Shown here: positions 62,379 to 64,000 of the stretch, piece after piece
How the letters are laid out: every line of letters begins with the position of its first letter
Position numbering within the stretch: the first letter of the stretch is position 1
NCBI RefSeq assembly: GCF_902499135.1
Contig: NZ_CABVPR010000015.1
Location: 32,445-96,444, forward strand
Direction of reading: 5' to 3'
Length of the DNA stretch: 64,000 nucleotides
Origin: Burkholderia dolosa
GTDB lineage: Bacteria > Pseudomonadota > Gammaproteobacteria > Burkholderiales > Burkholderiaceae
Made by a program: the position numbers and the translations under genes
The notes under the pieces: model-generated
What the model was told of the DNA's origin: nothing
Database searches by the model: none
What the model saw: the letters and a program-made list of their open reading frames with translations, nothing else

Positions 62379-64000
62379 ATGACCTATCAAGTTCTCGCAC
62401 GCAAGTGGCGTCCGAAGGATTTCGCTTCGCTCGTCGGCCAGGAGCACGTCGTCAGGGCGCTCACGCACGCGCTCGACGGCGGGCGTCTTCACCACGCGTA
62501 TCTGTTTACCGGCACCCGCGGTGTCGGCAAGACGACGCTGTCGCGGATCTTCGCGAAGGCGCTCAACTGTGAAACCGGCGTGACGTCGCAACCGTGCGGC
62601 GTATGCCGCGCGTGTCGGGAGATCGACGAAGGCCGGTTCGTCGACTATGTCGAGATGGACGCGGCGAGCAACCGCGGCGTCGACGAAATGGCCGCACTGC
62701 TCGAGCGCGCGGTGTACGCGCCGGTCGATGCGCGCTTCAAGGTCTACATGATCGACGAAGTGCACATGCTGACGAACCACGCGTTCAACGCGATGCTCAA
62801 GACGCTCGAGGAGCCGCCGCCGCACGTCAAGTTCATCCTTGCGACGACCGATCCGCAGAAAATCCCCGTCACCGTGCTGTCGCGCTGCCTGCAGTTCAAT
62901 CTGAAGCAGATGCCGGCCGGGCACATCGTGTCGCATCTCGAGCGGATCCTCGGCGAAGAGCGGATCGCGTTCGAGCCGCAGGCGCTGCGTCTGCTCGCGC
63001 GCGCCGCGCAGGGCAGCATGCGCGATGCGTTGTCGCTCACCGACCAGGCGATCGCGTATTCGGCGAACGAGGTGACGGAGTCGGCGGTGTCGGGCATGCT
63101 CGGCGCGCTCGACCAGACTTATATGGTGCGCCTGCTCGACGCGCTCGCCGCCGGCAGCGGCCCGGAGATCCTCGCGATCGCCGACGAGATGTCGCTGCGC
63201 AGCCTGTCGTTCTCCACCGCATTGCAGGATCTCGCCAGCCTGCTGCACCGGATCGCGTGGGCGCAGTTCGCACCCGGTTCGGTGCTCGACGAATGGCCGG
63301 AAGCGGCCGACCTGCGTCGCTTCGCGGATACGCTGAGCCCCGAACAGGTGCAGTTGTTCTATCAGATTGCAACGGTCGGGCGGGCGGAACTCGGGCTCGC
63401 ACCGGACGAATATGCGGGTTTCACGATGACGCTGCTGCGGATGCTCGCGTTCGAGCCTGCCGTCGCGGTCGGCGGCGGGGCGGGCGGTCAGCCTTCGGTG
63501 CCGCGTGCCGTGCCGGCGCCCCGTGCGGCTGCCGGATCGGCTGCGCCGTCGATTGCAGCGGCGAAGCCGGCCTCCGCTGCGCGTGCCGAGCCGGTGCGCG
63601 CGCCGGTCGCCGCGCCCGACGCTCGCCCGATGTCCGCACAGTCCGGCGACGAAACGGCCCGGTCTTCCGCGGAGCCGGTCGCCGCGCCGGCATCCGAGTC
63701 CGCGTTCGGCGAGCAGACGCCGGCAACCCCGCAGGCCGAACCCAAAGCGGCGCCGCAGCCGAAGGCGAGCGCCGCACCGCAAGCGGCGACGGCTGACGAT
63801 GCGCCGGCGATCGCACGCAACGAACCGTTGCCGCCCGTTGCGGCGCAGCGCAACGACGAACCGGCCGCGCCGGTCGAGTCCGCGTCTCGTGCCGCGCCGC
63901 CCGAGTCTCCCGCGCGTGCTTCCGCGCGCGGCGGTGCGGCCGCTGCGCTCGACGTGCTGCGCAACGCCGGCCTGCGCGTGTCGTCCGACCGCGCGCGGAC
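62379..64000 (+). CDS. dnaX: DNA polymerase III subunit tau/gamma, 3' partial
   Basis: 540 codons are visible and the frame is still open at the window end. MTYQVLARKWRPKDFASLVGQEHVVRALTHALDGGRLHHAYLFTGTRGVGKTTLSRIFAKALNC contains Walker A GTRGVGKT; a four-Cys zinc module follows (C at CETG...CGVCRACREID); Walker B MIDEVHML; SRC motif TVLSRCLQFNLKQM. This is the clamp-loader ATPase core (about 1-370). The visible end is an Ala/Pro-rich linker leading to the tau-specific part. No A-rich slippery sequence like that of E. coli dnaX is seen in the visible linker. Confidence 0.96.
   Translation, partial: MTYQVLARKWRPKDFASLVGQEHVVRALTHALDGGRLHHAYLFTGTRGVGKTTLSRIFAKALNCETGVTSQPCGVCRACREIDEGRFVDYVEMDAASNRGVDEMAALLERAVYAPVDARFKVYMIDEVHMLTNHAFNAMLKTLEEPPPHVKFILATTDPQKIPVTVLSRCLQFNLKQMPAGHIVSHLERILGEERIAFEPQALRLLARAAQGSMRDALSLTDQAIAYSANEVTESAVSGMLGALDQTYMVRLLDALAAGSGPEILAIADEMSLRSLSFSTALQDLASLLHRIAWAQFAPGSVLDEWPEAADLRRFADTLSPEQVQLFYQIATVGRAELGLAPDEYAGFTMTLLRMLAFEPAVAVGGGAGGQPSVPRAVPAPRAAAGSAAPSIAAAKPASAARAEPVRAPVAAPDARPMSAQSGDETARSSAEPVAAPASESAFGEQTPATPQAEPKAAPQPKASAAPQAATADDAPAIARNEPLPPVAAQRNDEPAAPVESASRAAPPESPARASARGGAAAALDVLRNAGLRVSSDRAR

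Overview
The window is high-GC proteobacterial chromosome with dense, short-spaced operons. Gene content and order point to the main chromosome of a Burkholderia species, most likely of the B. cepacia complex: rpsF-priB-rpsR-rplI-dnaB, alaA-hom-thrC-moeA-moaD-moaE, a complete arn (Ara4N lipid A) cluster with ArnA split in two, an aco cluster, and ffs-dnaX. This is an inference from gene content; no database was searched. I see no insertion sequence, prophage, CRISPR array, tRNA or rRNA. The region looks like core genome, and I did not find a convincing undescribed system.

Layout. 1-7.4 kb: an MscS channel (cut by the window start) and a RecF-like ATPase, a glycosyltransferase, a YSC84 lipoprotein, a small membrane protein, PsiF, an asparaginase and a BON-LysM protein. 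7.4-12.5 kb: a possible small RNA, then the glyoxylate genes gcl-hyi-glxR read leftward from a divergent LysR gene. 12.6-19.2 kb: an ECF sigma/anti-sigma pair, the ribosomal protein operon with priB, dnaB, and a PhoU-like/Pit phosphate pair. 19.4-23.4 kb (minus): NlpC/P60 lipoprotein, PhoH, Bcp. 23.5-31.2 kb (minus): arnD, arnA (two genes), arnC, arnB, an SMR flippase-like gene, arnT and a Mth938-domain gene.

31.5-42.1 kb: alaA, hom, thrC, moeA, moaD, moaE; a truncated globin divergent from an NsrR-like Rrf2 regulator; clpB. 42.2-44.6 kb: YidB-like protein, a secreted helix-hairpin-helix protein with a Lys/Ala tail, and a MerR/carboxymuconolactone decarboxylase pair with a textbook MerR promoter. 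44.6-53.2 kb: acetoin catabolism. AcoR (minus) faces a 517-bp control region with an exact sigma-54 -24/-12 element and GAGAC/GTCTC dyads, followed by acoX, an SDR, acoA, acoB, acoC and a lipoyl synthase. 53.2-61.8 kb (minus): MATE transporter, GT39-type membrane transferase, rpmE2, mtfA, an MFS transporter with its MerR regulator, rho and trxA. 61.8-64 kb: the 4.5S SRP RNA gene and dnaX, which runs off the end of the window.

How the parts work together: the arn genes make undecaprenyl-linked Ara4N, flip it and attach it to lipid A. The aco genes cleave acetoin to acetaldehyde and acetyl-CoA, with LipA supplying the lipoyl cofactor of AcoC. gcl-hyi-glxR turn glyoxylate into glycerate. Most genes end at recognisable hairpin terminators, listed individually. 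Start codons were moved from the longest open frame wherever a Shine-Dalgarno sequence, signal peptide, family length or 4-bp ATGA overlap supported a shorter one.
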